DNA of 52,657 bases from Bacteroidota bacterium (lineage in GTDB: Bacteria; Bacteroidota; Bacteroidia; B-17B0; Aurantibacillaceae). Under the pieces are notes generated by a model. It was not told where the DNA came from. It searched no databases and worked only from the letters and a program-made list of their open reading frames with translations. Location of the stretch: positions 1 to 52,657 of the forward strand of contig JAUXSA010000157.1 in NCBI GenBank assembly GCA_030681615.1. The letters are read 5' to 3'. Below are positions 42,737 to 51,707 of the stretch, piece after piece. Each line of letters begins with the position of its first letter. Position 1 is the first letter of the stretch. Position numbers and translations under genes: made by a program.

Positions 42737-44158
42737 ATGGAATCTGAAAAAACATTAACTATGGATTATAGAATAGAAAAAGACACAATGGGCGAGGTAA
42801 AAGTACCTGCTCATGTATATTGGGGTGCGCAAACAGAACGTAGCCGTAACAATTTTAAAATTGGTCCAGAAGCCAGTATGCCAAAAGAGATCATTTATGC
42901 TTTTGGTTATTTAAAAAAGGCTGCCGCAATGGCAAATATGGAGCTAGGCGTTTTAACAAAAGAAAAATGTGAACTAATAAGCAAAGCTTGTGACGAAATT
43001 ATTGCCGGTAAACTGGATGATCAGTTTCCTTTAGTTATTTGGCAAACAGGTTCAGGCACACAAAGTAACATGAATGCTAATGAAGTGATAGCTTATCGTG
43101 CACATGTTATGAATGGTGGAAAATTAGAAGATGAACCAAAGATCTTACATCCTAACGATGATGTAAATAAATCTCAGTCAAGTAACGATACCTACCCCAC
43201 GGCTATGCACATTGCGGCATACAAACAGGTAGTAGAAATTACCATACCGGGTTTAGAAAAATTAAAAGCTACTTTAGAAAAAAAATCAAAAGACTTTGCG
43301 TCTATAACAAAAACCGGTCGTACCCATTTTATGGATGCTACACCTTTAACATTAGGACAAGAATTTAGCGGATATGTACAACAAATTAATATGAGCATTC
43401 GCGCTTTAAAAAATGCTTTAGATGCTGTTAAAGAATTGGCTTTAGGCGGTACTGCTGTTGGAACCGGACTTAATACCCCAAAAGGATATGATGTATTAGT
43501 GGCTAAAAAAATTGCAGAATTAACGAAACTACCATTTGTAACTGCACCAAATAAATTTGAAGCTTTAGCTGCGCATGATGCTATGGTTGAAATAAGTGGC
43601 GCTTTAAAACGCACAGCGGTGGCATTAATGAAAATTGCAAACGATGTAAGAATGTTATCATCAGGACCACGTTGTGGTATTGGCGAATTGATAATTCCTG
43701 ATAACGAACCGGGAAGCTCTATTATGCCTGGTAAAGTAAACCCAACACAACCCGAAGCAATGACCATGGTTTGCGCCCAGGTAATTGGTAACGATGTGGC
43801 TGTTTCTATTGGTGGCATGAACGGACATTTTGAATTGAATGTATTTAAACCATTAATTGCTTCTAACGTTTTACAGAGTGCCAGATTAATTGGCGATGCT
43901 TGTGTTAGCTTTAATGATAAATGTGCGGTTGGAATTGAACCAAACTTACCGGTTATTAAACAACATTTAGAGAATTCGTTAATGTTGGTAACTGCTTTGA
44001 ACACACATATTGGTTACGAAAAAGCCGCAAAAATTGCAAAAACAGCACACAAAGGAAATAAGACCCTGCGTGAAGCTGCAATTGAATTAGGTTATGTTAC
44101 CAACGAACAATTTGACCAATGGGTAAAACCCGAGGACATGGTTGGAAGCATGAAATAA
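42737..44158 (+). CDS. fumC: class II fumarate hydratase
   Basis: A 473-residue cytosolic TCA-cycle enzyme that interconverts fumarate and malate without an iron-sulfur cluster. The superfamily signature [15 protein letters not shown] is present near residue 330. The substrate loops [14 protein letters not shown] and [14 protein letters not shown] and the block [17 protein letters not shown] are also clear. The most upstream ATG is used here. An in-frame ATG at 42764 ([12 protein letters not shown]) fits the E. coli start better and may be the true one. A strong terminator follows. Confidence 0.96.
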   Translation: MESEKTLTMDYRIEKDTMGEVKVPAHVYWGAQTERSRNNFKIGPEASMPKEIIYAFGYLKKAAAMANMELGVLTKEKCELISKACDEIIAGKLDDQFPLVIWQTGSGTQSNMNANEVIAYRAHVMNGGKLEDEPKILHPNDDVNKSQSSNDTYPTAMHIAAYKQVVEITIPGLEKLKATLEKKSKDFASITKTGRTHFMDATPLTLGQEFSGYVQQINMSIRALKNALDAVKELALGGTAVGTGLNTPKGYDVLVAKKIAELTKLPFVTAPNKFEALAAHDAMVEISGALKRTAVALMKIANDVRMLSSGPRCGIGELIIPDNEPGSSIMPGKVNPTQPEAMTMVCAQVIGNDVAVSIGGMNGHFELNVFKPLIASNVLQSARLIGDACVSFNDKCAVGIEPNLPVIKQHLENSLMLVTALNTHIGYEKAAKIAKTAHKGNKTLREAAIELGYVTNEQFDQWVKPEDMVGSMK

Positions 44159-44175
44159 GATCTTCTTTTTTTGAG

Positions 44176-44208
44176 AAGCCCTTTCAATTAGTTGAAAGGG
44201 CTTTTTTT
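44176..44208 (+). terminator. fumC terminator
   Basis: AAGCCCTTTCAA (44176-44187) pairs with TTGAAAGGGCTT (44192-44203) and continues into a T run. Confidence 0.9.
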
Positions 44209-44268
44209 ATAAATTATAATGAGTAATATCATATTAATACGCATAATAAATTAATATCTTTAACATCG

Positions 44269-44658
44269 ATGGCTTCTTTTTTAAAAGGTAAAAAAATATA
44301 CAGTATCCTTCTCTGCAAATGCCCTAGATGTCATGAAGGAAATTTGTTCGTCGTTAAAAATCCTTATAAATTAAAAACACTTGATAAAATGCCTACGCGT
44401 TGCCCGGTTTGCAACCTTGATCTTGTGCGTGAAACAGGTTTTTATTATGGCGCTATGATGATCAGTCATGCTTTAACAACCATTATAGCGGTAATAGTAC
44501 ATTTTAGTGTCTTCCATTTTTGGGGTTGGGAAATTGCGCCGCATTTAATTTTTCTTATTACAATTATTATTGGATTGTTTCCTGTAAATTTTAGAATTGC
44601 CAGAGCCATATGGATCAACATGTTTGTAAGCTATAATCCAAAAGCAAACAAAATTTAA
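44269..44658 (+). CDS. DUF983 family membrane protein
   Basis: A 129-residue inner-membrane protein. Two zinc-ribbon-like pairs, CPRC (18-21) and CPVC (45-48), come first, separated by GNLFVVKNPYKLKTLDKMPTR. FYYGAMMISHALTTIIAVIVHF and HLIFLITIIIGLFPVNF give two membrane helices. The order is that of DUF983, a widespread family of unknown function that is sometimes near cytochrome oxidase genes; none is near here. It ends 23 bases before the convergent BtuF-like gene. Confidence 0.9.
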   Translation: MASFLKGKKIYSILLCKCPRCHEGNLFVVKNPYKLKTLDKMPTRCPVCNLDLVRETGFYYGAMMISHALTTIIAVIVHFSVFHFWGWEIAPHLIFLITIIIGLFPVNFRIARAIWINMFVSYNPKANKI

Positions 44659-44681
44659 ACTAAATCCGTAAAGCAGAGTCA

Positions 44682-45470
44682 TCAAACATCCAGCATTTTT
44701 TTCAATTGTTTTACGTATTCCGTAAAATGCAGCAACCGCGAGCCATACCAGCTAAAGATCTCTCCATCAATAATAACAATTTTAGATTCCGGTAATTTAT
44801 CCCGTAGTTCTTTTATATGTTTTACTTTAAAAGGAAAAGGTTCGCTGGATAAAAGACAAAGCCCTGGCTTAATTTCTTTTAATTTTTCATCATCCAGTTT
44901 TGGATACCGCTTAAAATTTCGAAGAGCATTTTTTAATCCCACATAATTTAAAGCATGATCTATAAATGTGTTCCTGGCGGCGCACATATAAGGTTTGTAC
45001 CAAATAAAATAGGCGGTCTTTTGTCGTTTAAAAATATTTTTTACTTCCGGCAGTGTCCGCTTTATCTCGTCGACTATTTTTTTTACTCTGCTTTTCTTGT
45101 CAAGGATCTCGCCAAGATTTTTCATCATTTCAAAGGCATGGTCAAATGTATAAATGTCGCTCATCCAAACATTAAATTCTTTTTGTAACAATTCAATATC
45201 TGCCTGCTCATTTTCTTCTTTATTACCAATAATAAGATCGGGTTTTAAAGCGCGGATCTTGTTAATGTTCAGATTTTTTGTCCCACCTACTTTTTCTATA
45301 CTCCTGAACATTTCGCCGGGATGAACACAAAATTTAGTAATGCCAACCAATTCGTTTCGCAAACCTATATCCCATAAAAATTCTGTTTGCGAGGGCACAA
45401 TAGAAATAATACGCAAGGGCTTTTTATCCAGCTTAATTATATTCCCTAATTGGTCCTTATACTTTAACAT
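44682..45470 (-). CDS. BtuF-like helical-backbone metal-receptor protein, no signal peptide
   Basis: A 262-residue protein with the two-lobe fold of vitamin B12/iron-siderophore binding proteins: KKPLRIISIVPSQTEFLWDIGL, VGGTKNLNINKIRALKPDLIIGN, and a long helix between the lobes. These blocks fit the BtuF/periplasmic-binding type. I prefer the ATG at 45470 (MLKYKDQLGN) to the upstream one at 45479. Neither gives a signal peptide or lipobox, so the protein looks cytosolic, unlike a true substrate-binding protein. No permease or ATPase is nearby. Such leaderless forms occur in Bacteroidetes; their role is not known to me. Confidence 0.85.
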   Translation of the reverse strand: MLKYKDQLGNIIKLDKKPLRIISIVPSQTEFLWDIGLRNELVGITKFCVHPGEMFRSIEKVGGTKNLNINKIRALKPDLIIGNKEENEQADIELLQKEFNVWMSDIYTFDHAFEMMKNLGEILDKKSRVKKIVDEIKRTLPEVKNIFKRQKTAYFIWYKPYMCAARNTFIDHALNYVGLKNALRNFKRYPKLDDEKLKEIKPGLCLLSSEPFPFKVKHIKELRDKLPESKIVIIDGEIFSWYGSRLLHFTEYVKQLKKMLDV

Positions 45471-45511
45471 AAAGCACAAAAATAAGGTTTAATTAAAAAA
45501 TCGCCTAACTC

Positions 45512-46426
45512 TTGGTATATTTACGTGGTTTGACAAACGCCGTTAAAGGACATATTGCCCTATTTGCTGCACAAATTGTGTATGCCCTTAATTACTCTAT
45601 TGCCAAGGGTCTAATGCCCGACTTTATTGGCCCTCTGGCATTGGTATTCTTACGCATATTTGGAGCCGGCCTGCTTTTTTGGATACTTTCCATATTTGTA
45701 AAAACGCAAAAGGTTGAAAGGGCCGACATGATCAAAATGATTTGGCTGGCTTTGTTTGGTGTGGTCATTAACCAGGTATTCTTTATCTGGGGCTTAAGCT
45801 TAACGCATCCCATCAATTCTGCCATCATCATGGTATCCAACCCAATTATCGTATTTATTTTTACTTTAATTATTTTAAAAGAGCGCATTACTATTTTAAA
45901 GGTAAGTGGTTTAACCCTTGCTGTTATTGGCGCCATGATACTTTTATTATTTAAAGGTAACTTTAGTTTTGGCAGCGAAACAAAGTTAGGCGACCTTATG
46001 ACACTGATCAACTCTACCTCCTGGGCAATTTTTGTAGTTCTTGTAAAACCAATTATGCAAAAATATAACACGGTAACTGTTATGCGCTGGATGTTCTTAT
46101 TTGGCAGTATATACATCATACCTATTGGTTTAAATGATATGATGGATACAAACTGGCACCTTTTTACACCACATGCTATCTTTGCCACCTGCTTTGTAAT
46201 AATTGCCACTACTTTTTTTGCGTACTTGTTAAATATTTATGGACTGCAATCCTTAAGCGCCAACACTGTTAGTATGTATATTTATTTACAACCTTTTTTA
46301 GCCACTATATTTGCTATTATTATGGGAGAAGATAGATTAACTCCTATTAAAATATTCTCAGGAATTTTAATAATTTGCGGTCTGTACCTGGTAAACAAAA
46401 AAACCAAAAAACTACAACATGATTAG
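45512..46426 (+). CDS. EamA-family (DMT) transporter
   Basis: A 304-residue inner-membrane protein with ten hydrophobic helices in two EamA halves: FAAQIVYALNYSIAKGLMPDFIGPLALVFLR opens the first and STSWAIFVVLVKP the second. The start is TTG. The frame used starts at 45512, but TTG at 45530 (TNAVKGHIALF) fits relatives better, and a TATATTTA promoter-like box (45516-45523) lies within the first codons. The family exports amino acids or other metabolites; the substrate is unknown. The end overlaps the next gene by eight bases. Confidence 0.85.
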   Translation: MVYLRGLTNAVKGHIALFAAQIVYALNYSIAKGLMPDFIGPLALVFLRIFGAGLLFWILSIFVKTQKVERADMIKMIWLALFGVVINQVFFIWGLSLTHPINSAIIMVSNPIIVFIFTLIILKERITILKVSGLTLAVIGAMILLLFKGNFSFGSETKLGDLMTLINSTSWAIFVVLVKPIMQKYNTVTVMRWMFLFGSIYIIPIGLNDMMDTNWHLFTPHAIFATCFVIIATTFFAYLLNIYGLQSLSANTVSMYIYLQPFLATIFAIIMGEDRLTPIKIFSGILIICGLYLVNKKTKKLQHD

Positions 46427-47288
46427 ATCAATGACCGGCTTTGGAAAAGCCACTTTAGAATTAGAAGATAAAACAATTAATGTAGAGATCCGCTCGTTAA
46501 ACAGTAAAGGCGCGGATATTAGTTTGCGTTTATCTTCGGGATTAAGAAACTACGAATTAGAGTTGCGTAATGATATCTCTAAACAGCTAGAGCGCGGTAA
46601 AATTGATCTGAGCATTTATATTGAATCTAAAAAAGCGGAAACGCCTGTTGAGATAAATATTGAATTAGCAAAAGCATATCACGATCAGTTAAAAAACCTT
46701 GCCATTGAATTAAATGAACCTATTGGTGATGCACTGACACAGGTATTAAAATTTCCGGATGTTTTAAAAAGCGAGCGTAAAGAAACAGATGAGAACGAAT
46801 GGAAACAAATTAAACAATGCGTGAACGAAGCCATTGTTCAGTTAAATAATTTCAGGGACATGGAAGGACTTTCTTTGAAAAAAGATTTTGAAGAACGTTT
46901 AAATAAAATTGGAAATTGCCTTGAAGAAATAAAAATATTGGATCTTATTCGTATTAATGCAATTAAAGACAGGATAAGAAATAATATTGAAGATGTTTTA
47001 GGAAAAGGTAAAATAGATGAGAACCGTTTTGAACAGGAATTAATTTATTACGTTGAGAAATTAGATATTAACGAAGAAAAAGTACGTTTAAAAACGCATT
47101 TGGATTATTTTATAGAGACCTGTAACGAAGTAGCACCAGGAAGAAAACTAAATTTTATTAGCCAGGAAATTGGTCGCGAGATAAACACTATAGGCTCTAA
47201 AGCCAATGACGCACCAATGCAAAAACTGGTTGTATTAATGAAAGACGAATTAGAGAAGATTAAAGAGCAGGCGAATAATGTACTCTGA
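46419..47288 (+). CDS. YicC/YloC-family endoribonuclease
   Basis: A 289-residue cytosolic protein. The opening IRSMTGFGKATLE and the end DAPMQKLVVLMKDELEKIKEQANN are the two conserved ends of the YicC family, and EIRSLNSKGADISLRL adds a third mark. YicC proteins are endoribonucleases with a channel-like oligomer in known members. In many genomes the next gene is gmk; here a palindrome and ftcD follow. The overlap of eight bases with the EamA gene suggests joint translation. Confidence 0.93.
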   Translation: MIRSMTGFGKATLELEDKTINVEIRSLNSKGADISLRLSSGLRNYELELRNDISKQLERGKIDLSIYIESKKAETPVEINIELAKAYHDQLKNLAIELNEPIGDALTQVLKFPDVLKSERKETDENEWKQIKQCVNEAIVQLNNFRDMEGLSLKKDFEERLNKIGNCLEEIKILDLIRINAIKDRIRNNIEDVLGKGKIDENRFEQELIYYVEKLDINEEKVRLKTHLDYFIETCNEVAPGRKLNFISQEIGREINTIGSKANDAPMQKLVVLMKDELEKIKEQANNVL

Positions 47289-47295
47289 TTTCTTT

Positions 47296-47377
47296 GCCAC
47301 AGATTACACTGATTCGCGCAGATTTTATTTTTAAATTATATAAAAAAATAATCTGTGTTATCCGCGAAATCTGCGGC
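47296..47377. repeat. intergenic palindrome, CCACAGATT type (copy B4)
   Basis: The left arm starts GCCACAGATTACACTGATT (47296) and the right arm ends ATCTGCGGC (47377). They pair over about 28 bases with a few mismatches around a short AT loop. It is the closest relative of copy B2 and lies between convergent genes, where it could also end transcription. Confidence 0.75.
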
Positions 47378-47392
47378 TTTTTTGTTTCACAA

Positions 47393-49081
47393 TTAAACAC
47401 CAATTTTCCCATCCACAATTTTTAAAATAGCTGCTTCTGTTGCAATTGTTTTTTGTTCAATATCTTTTCCTTTTGCTAAAATATCGTTTACAAAGGTTTT
47501 ATCGTTATAACCACTTGCGTTAATTCTTACGTTCATAAAAGCACCCATTACGGCGCTGCGCGCGCATAACGCACCAACACCTGCATCACTAACCGAATTT
47601 GGATTTCCAATTTCGGCCATGGCTTTTATAATTTCTAAACTCTCGTAACTTAATTGCATCACTTTAAACGGAACTTCAATTGCAAATTTAGTAGCGCTTT
47701 GTATAGCATCTGTTCTTATTTTCTTTTCTTCATCTGTACCTTTTGGTAAACCAAATGCAGTCATAATTTTATTAAAGGCAGCAGTATCTGCATCAACCAA
47801 ACGCAATAATTCATTTTTAATTTTTTGTCCTTTTTCTGCCCAGGCACTAAACTCTTCCCACCTTTCATCCCAGCCTTTTTTATGTGAACTTAAGTTGGCT
47901 ACCATAGTTGCTAACGAAATTCCTAAGCTGCCAACATAAGCAGAAATAGAACCACCGCCTGGCGCCGGACTCTCACTTGCTGTTTCATCGGCAAAAGCAG
48001 CAAGATTCATATTTATTAATTTTGAATCTGCAGGATCTTTCAATAAATATTCGATGATCCTCTCTTCAGGTTTAAATGGTGCCAGCTCATCCAGCCCCAT
48101 TGATTTTACAGCGATCTTAATTAATTCACTTTCGCTAACACCGATGGAACGTTGTTGCTTTTTAAGAAAATAAATTCCGGCATCTAGCAAGGATTTTAAT
48201 GGAATTAATCCCACCAATTCTGATCCTGTAACACGCATGCCGCGCTCTGTTGCTTTTTTACAAACTTCATCAAAAGCAATATGCACCGGTGTGATATTAA
48301 TGTTGGTAAGGTTCATCGAGATCTGGCAAACACCGTATTCTTCAATGTACCAGCCAATAGCCTTAACAGATTTTAAACTTCCCGGAACTGATTTTGGAGA
48401 TCCATCAGCATTCAAAACAATTTTTCCGGTCAACGAATTACCTTCCCGTACAACTCTTCCCGCTTCACGCACATCAAATGCGATTGAGTTTGCACGACGC
48501 GTTGATGTTGTATTTAAATTAATATTATAAGCCACTAAAAAATCACGCGCACCAATAACAGTAGCGCCACGCAAAGCATCGTACTCCGCAGGACCAAAAT
48601 CAGGTTTCCACTCCGGTAACTTTATTTTTTTGAAAAAGCCTTCGTACTCTCCATTTCTAATAACAGAAAGGTTACTGCGCTTTTTATCTGCTTGCGCTTC
48701 TTCATATAAATAAACAGGGAGTTTTAATTCCTCGCCTACTCTTTTTGCTAATTGCTGTGCGTATTTTGCTGTTTCCTGCATGGTAATATTGCTTATTGGA
48801 ATTAACGGACAAACATCAGTAGCGCCCATACGCGGATGCTCGCCTTTATGCTTGCTCATGTCAATTAATTCTCCTGCTTTTTTTATAGCCAGAAAAGCTG
48901 CCTCTATAACGCTTTTGGGATTGCCAACAAAAGTTACAACTGTTCTGTTAGTTGCTTTACCCGGATCAACGTTCAACAATTTTACACCATCAACACCTTC
49001 AATTACATTAGTAATTTGTTTAATGATGTTCATATCAACACCTTCGCTAAAATTGGGTACGCATTCAATTAATTGTTCCAT
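47393..49081 (-). CDS. ftcD: bifunctional glutamate formimidoyltransferase / formimidotetrahydrofolate cyclodeaminase
   Basis: A 562-residue fused folate enzyme of histidine degradation. The formiminotransferase half (about 1-325) opens ECVPNFSEGVD and contains HKGEHPRMGATDVCPLIPI with the catalytic His near residue 80, then NINLNTTSTRRAN and VCQISMNLTNINITPVH. The cyclodeaminase half (about 350-562) has SPAPGGGSISAYVGSLG and a helical C-terminus. The two-domain fusion is as in animals and several Bacteroidetes. hutH, hutU and hutI are not in the window. Confidence 0.95.
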   Translation of the reverse strand: MEQLIECVPNFSEGVDMNIIKQITNVIEGVDGVKLLNVDPGKATNRTVVTFVGNPKSVIEAAFLAIKKAGELIDMSKHKGEHPRMGATDVCPLIPISNITMQETAKYAQQLAKRVGEELKLPVYLYEEAQADKKRSNLSVIRNGEYEGFFKKIKLPEWKPDFGPAEYDALRGATVIGARDFLVAYNINLNTTSTRRANSIAFDVREAGRVVREGNSLTGKIVLNADGSPKSVPGSLKSVKAIGWYIEEYGVCQISMNLTNINITPVHIAFDEVCKKATERGMRVTGSELVGLIPLKSLLDAGIYFLKKQQRSIGVSESELIKIAVKSMGLDELAPFKPEERIIEYLLKDPADSKLINMNLAAFADETASESPAPGGGSISAYVGSLGISLATMVANLSSHKKGWDERWEEFSAWAEKGQKIKNELLRLVDADTAAFNKIMTAFGLPKGTDEEKKIRTDAIQSATKFAIEVPFKVMQLSYESLEIIKAMAEIGNPNSVSDAGVGALCARSAVMGAFMNVRINASGYNDKTFVNDILAKGKDIEQKTIATEAAILKIVDGKIGV

Positions 49082-49278
49082 GATTAAAGTATAAAAACTT
49101 GTTAAAAATTCAGTCTATAAAGCTACTAAATTTAGCAAAAATCGCAAAAGGCAAATTAATATTATTAAAAAGTAATAATTATTAGCTTTTATCTCTATAA
49201 TTCTCTAAAACAGGCGATAAATGCAACTATACCGTTTTCTCCGGTGCTTATCAATTAGTCAGAAAGATCCATTTAAAA

Positions 49279-49286
49279 TAATTTTG
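49279..49286 (+). promoter_or_regulatory. -7 box
   Basis: TAATTTTG fits TAnnTTTG exactly and lies 26 bases before the start at 49313. The rest of the 231-base gap 49082-49312 holds nothing recognised. Confidence 0.4.
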
Positions 49287-49312
49287 TTTCATCAAACTAA
49301 AAACAAAACATC

Positions 49313-50587
49313 ATGAAAAAACTAATAAAAAAAACCGCAACAATTTGCTTGCTGGCATTTTCGTTAAGTAGTATTTCACAAACAGCAAACAAAAAACAAA
49401 GTCTGACCATCCTGAATGTAGACGTTCAAGGCCTTAATATGAGCACAAGCGCAATGGGAAGTCTGGTACGAACCGAAATAGAAAAACTGGATACTTTTGC
49501 AGTAACCGACAAATACGATATTAACTATATTCTCGAAAAGAACAGGTTCTCATCTGTTTCGTATGCCGACTCTAATAAAATAAAGAACCGTTACAAAGTA
49601 ATTCGTGTAACCGGAAATTCAAATTCTTTATTCGATAAAAAAGATACGCTGGAGTTGGTTGATAAATACAACAGTGTTTTAATGGCCGAAAGGAACAAAC
49701 AATTTGTAAATAATTGTTTTGGTAAACTCTGTTTGGTTGAGATAGGCGAATCTATAGGCTCCGAAAAAATGTTCAGCGGCAGTGTGGAGCGTTATGGAAG
49801 AACGATAGTTGTAACATTAAGATTAATTGATGTAAAAAGTAAAAGCATTGAAAGAACTTATGTGAAAGAGTTTTTGAATTTACCTGAAGAGATCCAGGGT
49901 ATTATTCATATTGCAGTTAGAGAAATGTTTAACTATCCAAACGATCAAAATACAGTTGCGAAATTAACCGAACGTTTTGAATTTGATAATGCAATCAATA
50001 ATCCACACCAAGACAGATTGCGATTGGACGGGCCGCGTTTAGGAAGTGTCTTTTATACCGGCGAAACACAAAATCGTTTAATGGAAGGTAAATCAAGTGG
50101 AGGTTTTGATGCTGTACCGGTTATGTTCCAGTTTGGCTATCAGTTTGAAAAACAATATTTAAATGAAGGAAAATTGCAGGCGCTTTTCGAATTTATACCA
50201 ATGATCACAGGTGTTGACCAGGGTTACTTTATTCCAAGCTTTACTATTTTGCACGGTCTACGAAGTAACGTAAATGGGTGGGAGTTTGCACTGGGGCCAA
50301 CAATTAATTTTGTTACCACTTCAAATGGTTATTACGATCAGGATAATAAATGGCAGTTAGAAAGTACATGGGCAAAAGATCCAAACAATGCTAATCTTGC
50401 TAACCCCTACGAAATTAAACAACGATTAGATAGCCGTGGTGATTATACACTTAACACCGGTTTTGTATTTGCGGTGGGCCGCACATTTAAATCAGGAAAA
50501 TTAAATATACCAGTAAACGTATTTGCGATCCCAAGTAAACATGGTTCGCGCTTTGGTATTTCGGTAGGTTTTAATGGAAAAAATTAA
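49313..50587 (+). CDS. hypothetical secreted protein with CsgG-like N-terminal half and beta-rich C-terminal half
   Basis: A 424-residue exported protein (signal peptide ending SSISQ). Residues 28-215 resemble the CsgG/LpoB/TolB-N-like alpha/beta fold: SLTILNVDVQGLNMSTSAMGSLVRTEIEKLDTFAVTDKYDI, then ILEKNRF, KLCLVEIGESIGSEKMFSGSVERYGRTIVVTLRLIDVKSKSIERT. The match is by pattern and moderate. Residues 255-424 have alternating hydrophobic strands (VMFQFGYQFEKQYL, EFALGPTINFVTTS, FVFAVGRTFKSGKL) ending RFGISVGFNGKN, like an outer-membrane barrel. No other family is known to me. A bidirectional terminator follows. Confidence 0.7.
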   Translation: MKKLIKKTATICLLAFSLSSISQTANKKQSLTILNVDVQGLNMSTSAMGSLVRTEIEKLDTFAVTDKYDINYILEKNRFSSVSYADSNKIKNRYKVIRVTGNSNSLFDKKDTLELVDKYNSVLMAERNKQFVNNCFGKLCLVEIGESIGSEKMFSGSVERYGRTIVVTLRLIDVKSKSIERTYVKEFLNLPEEIQGIIHIAVREMFNYPNDQNTVAKLTERFEFDNAINNPHQDRLRLDGPRLGSVFYTGETQNRLMEGKSSGGFDAVPVMFQFGYQFEKQYLNEGKLQALFEFIPMITGVDQGYFIPSFTILHGLRSNVNGWEFALGPTINFVTTSNGYYDQDNKWQLESTWAKDPNNANLANPYEIKQRLDSRGDYTLNTGFVFAVGRTFKSGKLNIPVNVFAIPSKHGSRFGISVGFNGKN

Positions 50588-50592
50588 AATAA

Positions 50593-50622
50593 AAAAGCGG
50601 AGTAATAAAATGCTCCGCTTTT
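50593..50622. terminator. bidirectional terminator between convergent genes
   Basis: AAAAGCGGAG (50593-50602) pairs with CTCCGCTTTT (50613-50622) over a 10-base loop. It lies between the 424-residue gene and tsaD. Confidence 0.88.
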
Positions 50623-50627
50623 AATTT

Positions 50628-51653
50628 TTACAAACTCATTCTGGCCTGAGGAACAGAACTTAGGTTTCCAAAATCATTCTGTAAAAATTTATAATACGCT
50701 GTGATCCCAATCATGGCAGCATTATCGGTACAATACTCAAATTTTGGGATAAAGGCTTCTATCTTCAATTCAGTTTCTAATTCTTTTATTTGTTTGCGCA
50801 ATTCGCTATTGGCAGAAACGCCACCGGCAATTGCCAGTTGTTTAATGCCCGTTTCTTTTAAAAGTGCTTTTACATTTTTTAATAAGACTTTTATTAAATG
50901 TGCCTGATATGATGCGCAAATGTCATTTAAATTTTTTGTTACAAAATCTGCATCCTTTTGTAAACTATTTTGAATAAAATATAAGAAAGAAGTTTTTATA
51001 CCACTAAAACTATAATCAAAGCCCGGCACGTTAGATGAAGCAAATTTAAATTTAGTACTATCGCCTTCTTTTGCGAGTTTATCAATTAATGGTCCACCCG
51101 GATAAGGTAAACCCAGTATTTTTGCCGCTTTATCAAATGCCTCGCCAACCGCATCATCAATGGTTGACCCTAAGATCTCAAACGTCAAATGGTCGTTGGC
51201 CTTTACCAATTGGGTATGGCCACCGCTAACCGTTAGGCATAAAAAAGGAAAAGATGGCGGCGCATAGGTTTCGTTTTCTTTGATAAAATGTGCTAAAATA
51301 TGGCCCTGCATATGATTTACCTCAATTAGTGGAATACTTAATGCCATTGAAAGTGATTTAGCAAAGGATAGTCCAACCAAAAGACTACCCATAAGTCCCG
51401 GGCCAATGGTAACAGCAACTGCGCTTAATTGGCCAAGCTCGATGTTTGCTTTTTTTAACGCCTCGTTTATAACCGGAACAATGTTCTTTTGATGGTCGCG
51501 GCTTGCCAATTCGGGAATAACACCGCCATATTGCTCGTGAATTTTTTGGTTTGCCGTAATATTTGCCAATACAACATCATTACGCAAAATTGCGCAGGAT
51601 GTATCGTCGCAACTGCTCTCTATAGCTAAAATATAGATGTTTAAATTTTGCAT
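50628..51653 (-). CDS. tsaD: tRNA N6-adenosine threonylcarbamoyltransferase
   Basis: A 341-residue cytosolic ASKHA-fold enzyme that, with TsaB and TsaE, adds threonylcarbamoyl to A37 of ANN-decoding tRNAs. The opening ILAIESSCDDTSCAIL and metal motif HMQGH (His114 and His118) are diagnostic. LPYPGGPLIDKLAKEGD, LAIAGGVSANSELRKQIKEL and the end block YCTDNAAMIGI complete the family pattern. It is divergent from tamB, an arrangement usual in Bacteroidetes. Confidence 0.97.
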   Translation of the reverse strand: MQNLNIYILAIESSCDDTSCAILRNDVVLANITANQKIHEQYGGVIPELASRDHQKNIVPVINEALKKANIELGQLSAVAVTIGPGLMGSLLVGLSFAKSLSMALSIPLIEVNHMQGHILAHFIKENETYAPPSFPFLCLTVSGGHTQLVKANDHLTFEILGSTIDDAVGEAFDKAAKILGLPYPGGPLIDKLAKEGDSTKFKFASSNVPGFDYSFSGIKTSFLYFIQNSLQKDADFVTKNLNDICASYQAHLIKVLLKNVKALLKETGIKQLAIAGGVSANSELRKQIKELETELKIEAFIPKFEYCTDNAAMIGITAYYKFLQNDFGNLSSVPQARMSL

Positions 51654-51707
51654 TTTTTTGGTTATCTAAAAACAATTTTTGGCTTATCTTTATAGCAAAG
51701 CCATAAT

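Noticed and set aside
43192-44004. Long antisense open frame (270 codons) inside fumC
   Set aside because: It lies wholly within a well-supported fumC and its translation has no family pattern. It is a by-product of the codon use of fumC.
45592-46209. Antisense open frame (205 codons) inside the EamA gene
   Set aside because: The translation is a mirror of a membrane-protein gene, with no start context and no known pattern.
8374-47377. Palindromes A and B as a CRISPR array or insertion sequences
   Set aside because: Copies are single, far apart and without spacers, and no transposase or cas gene lies in the window.
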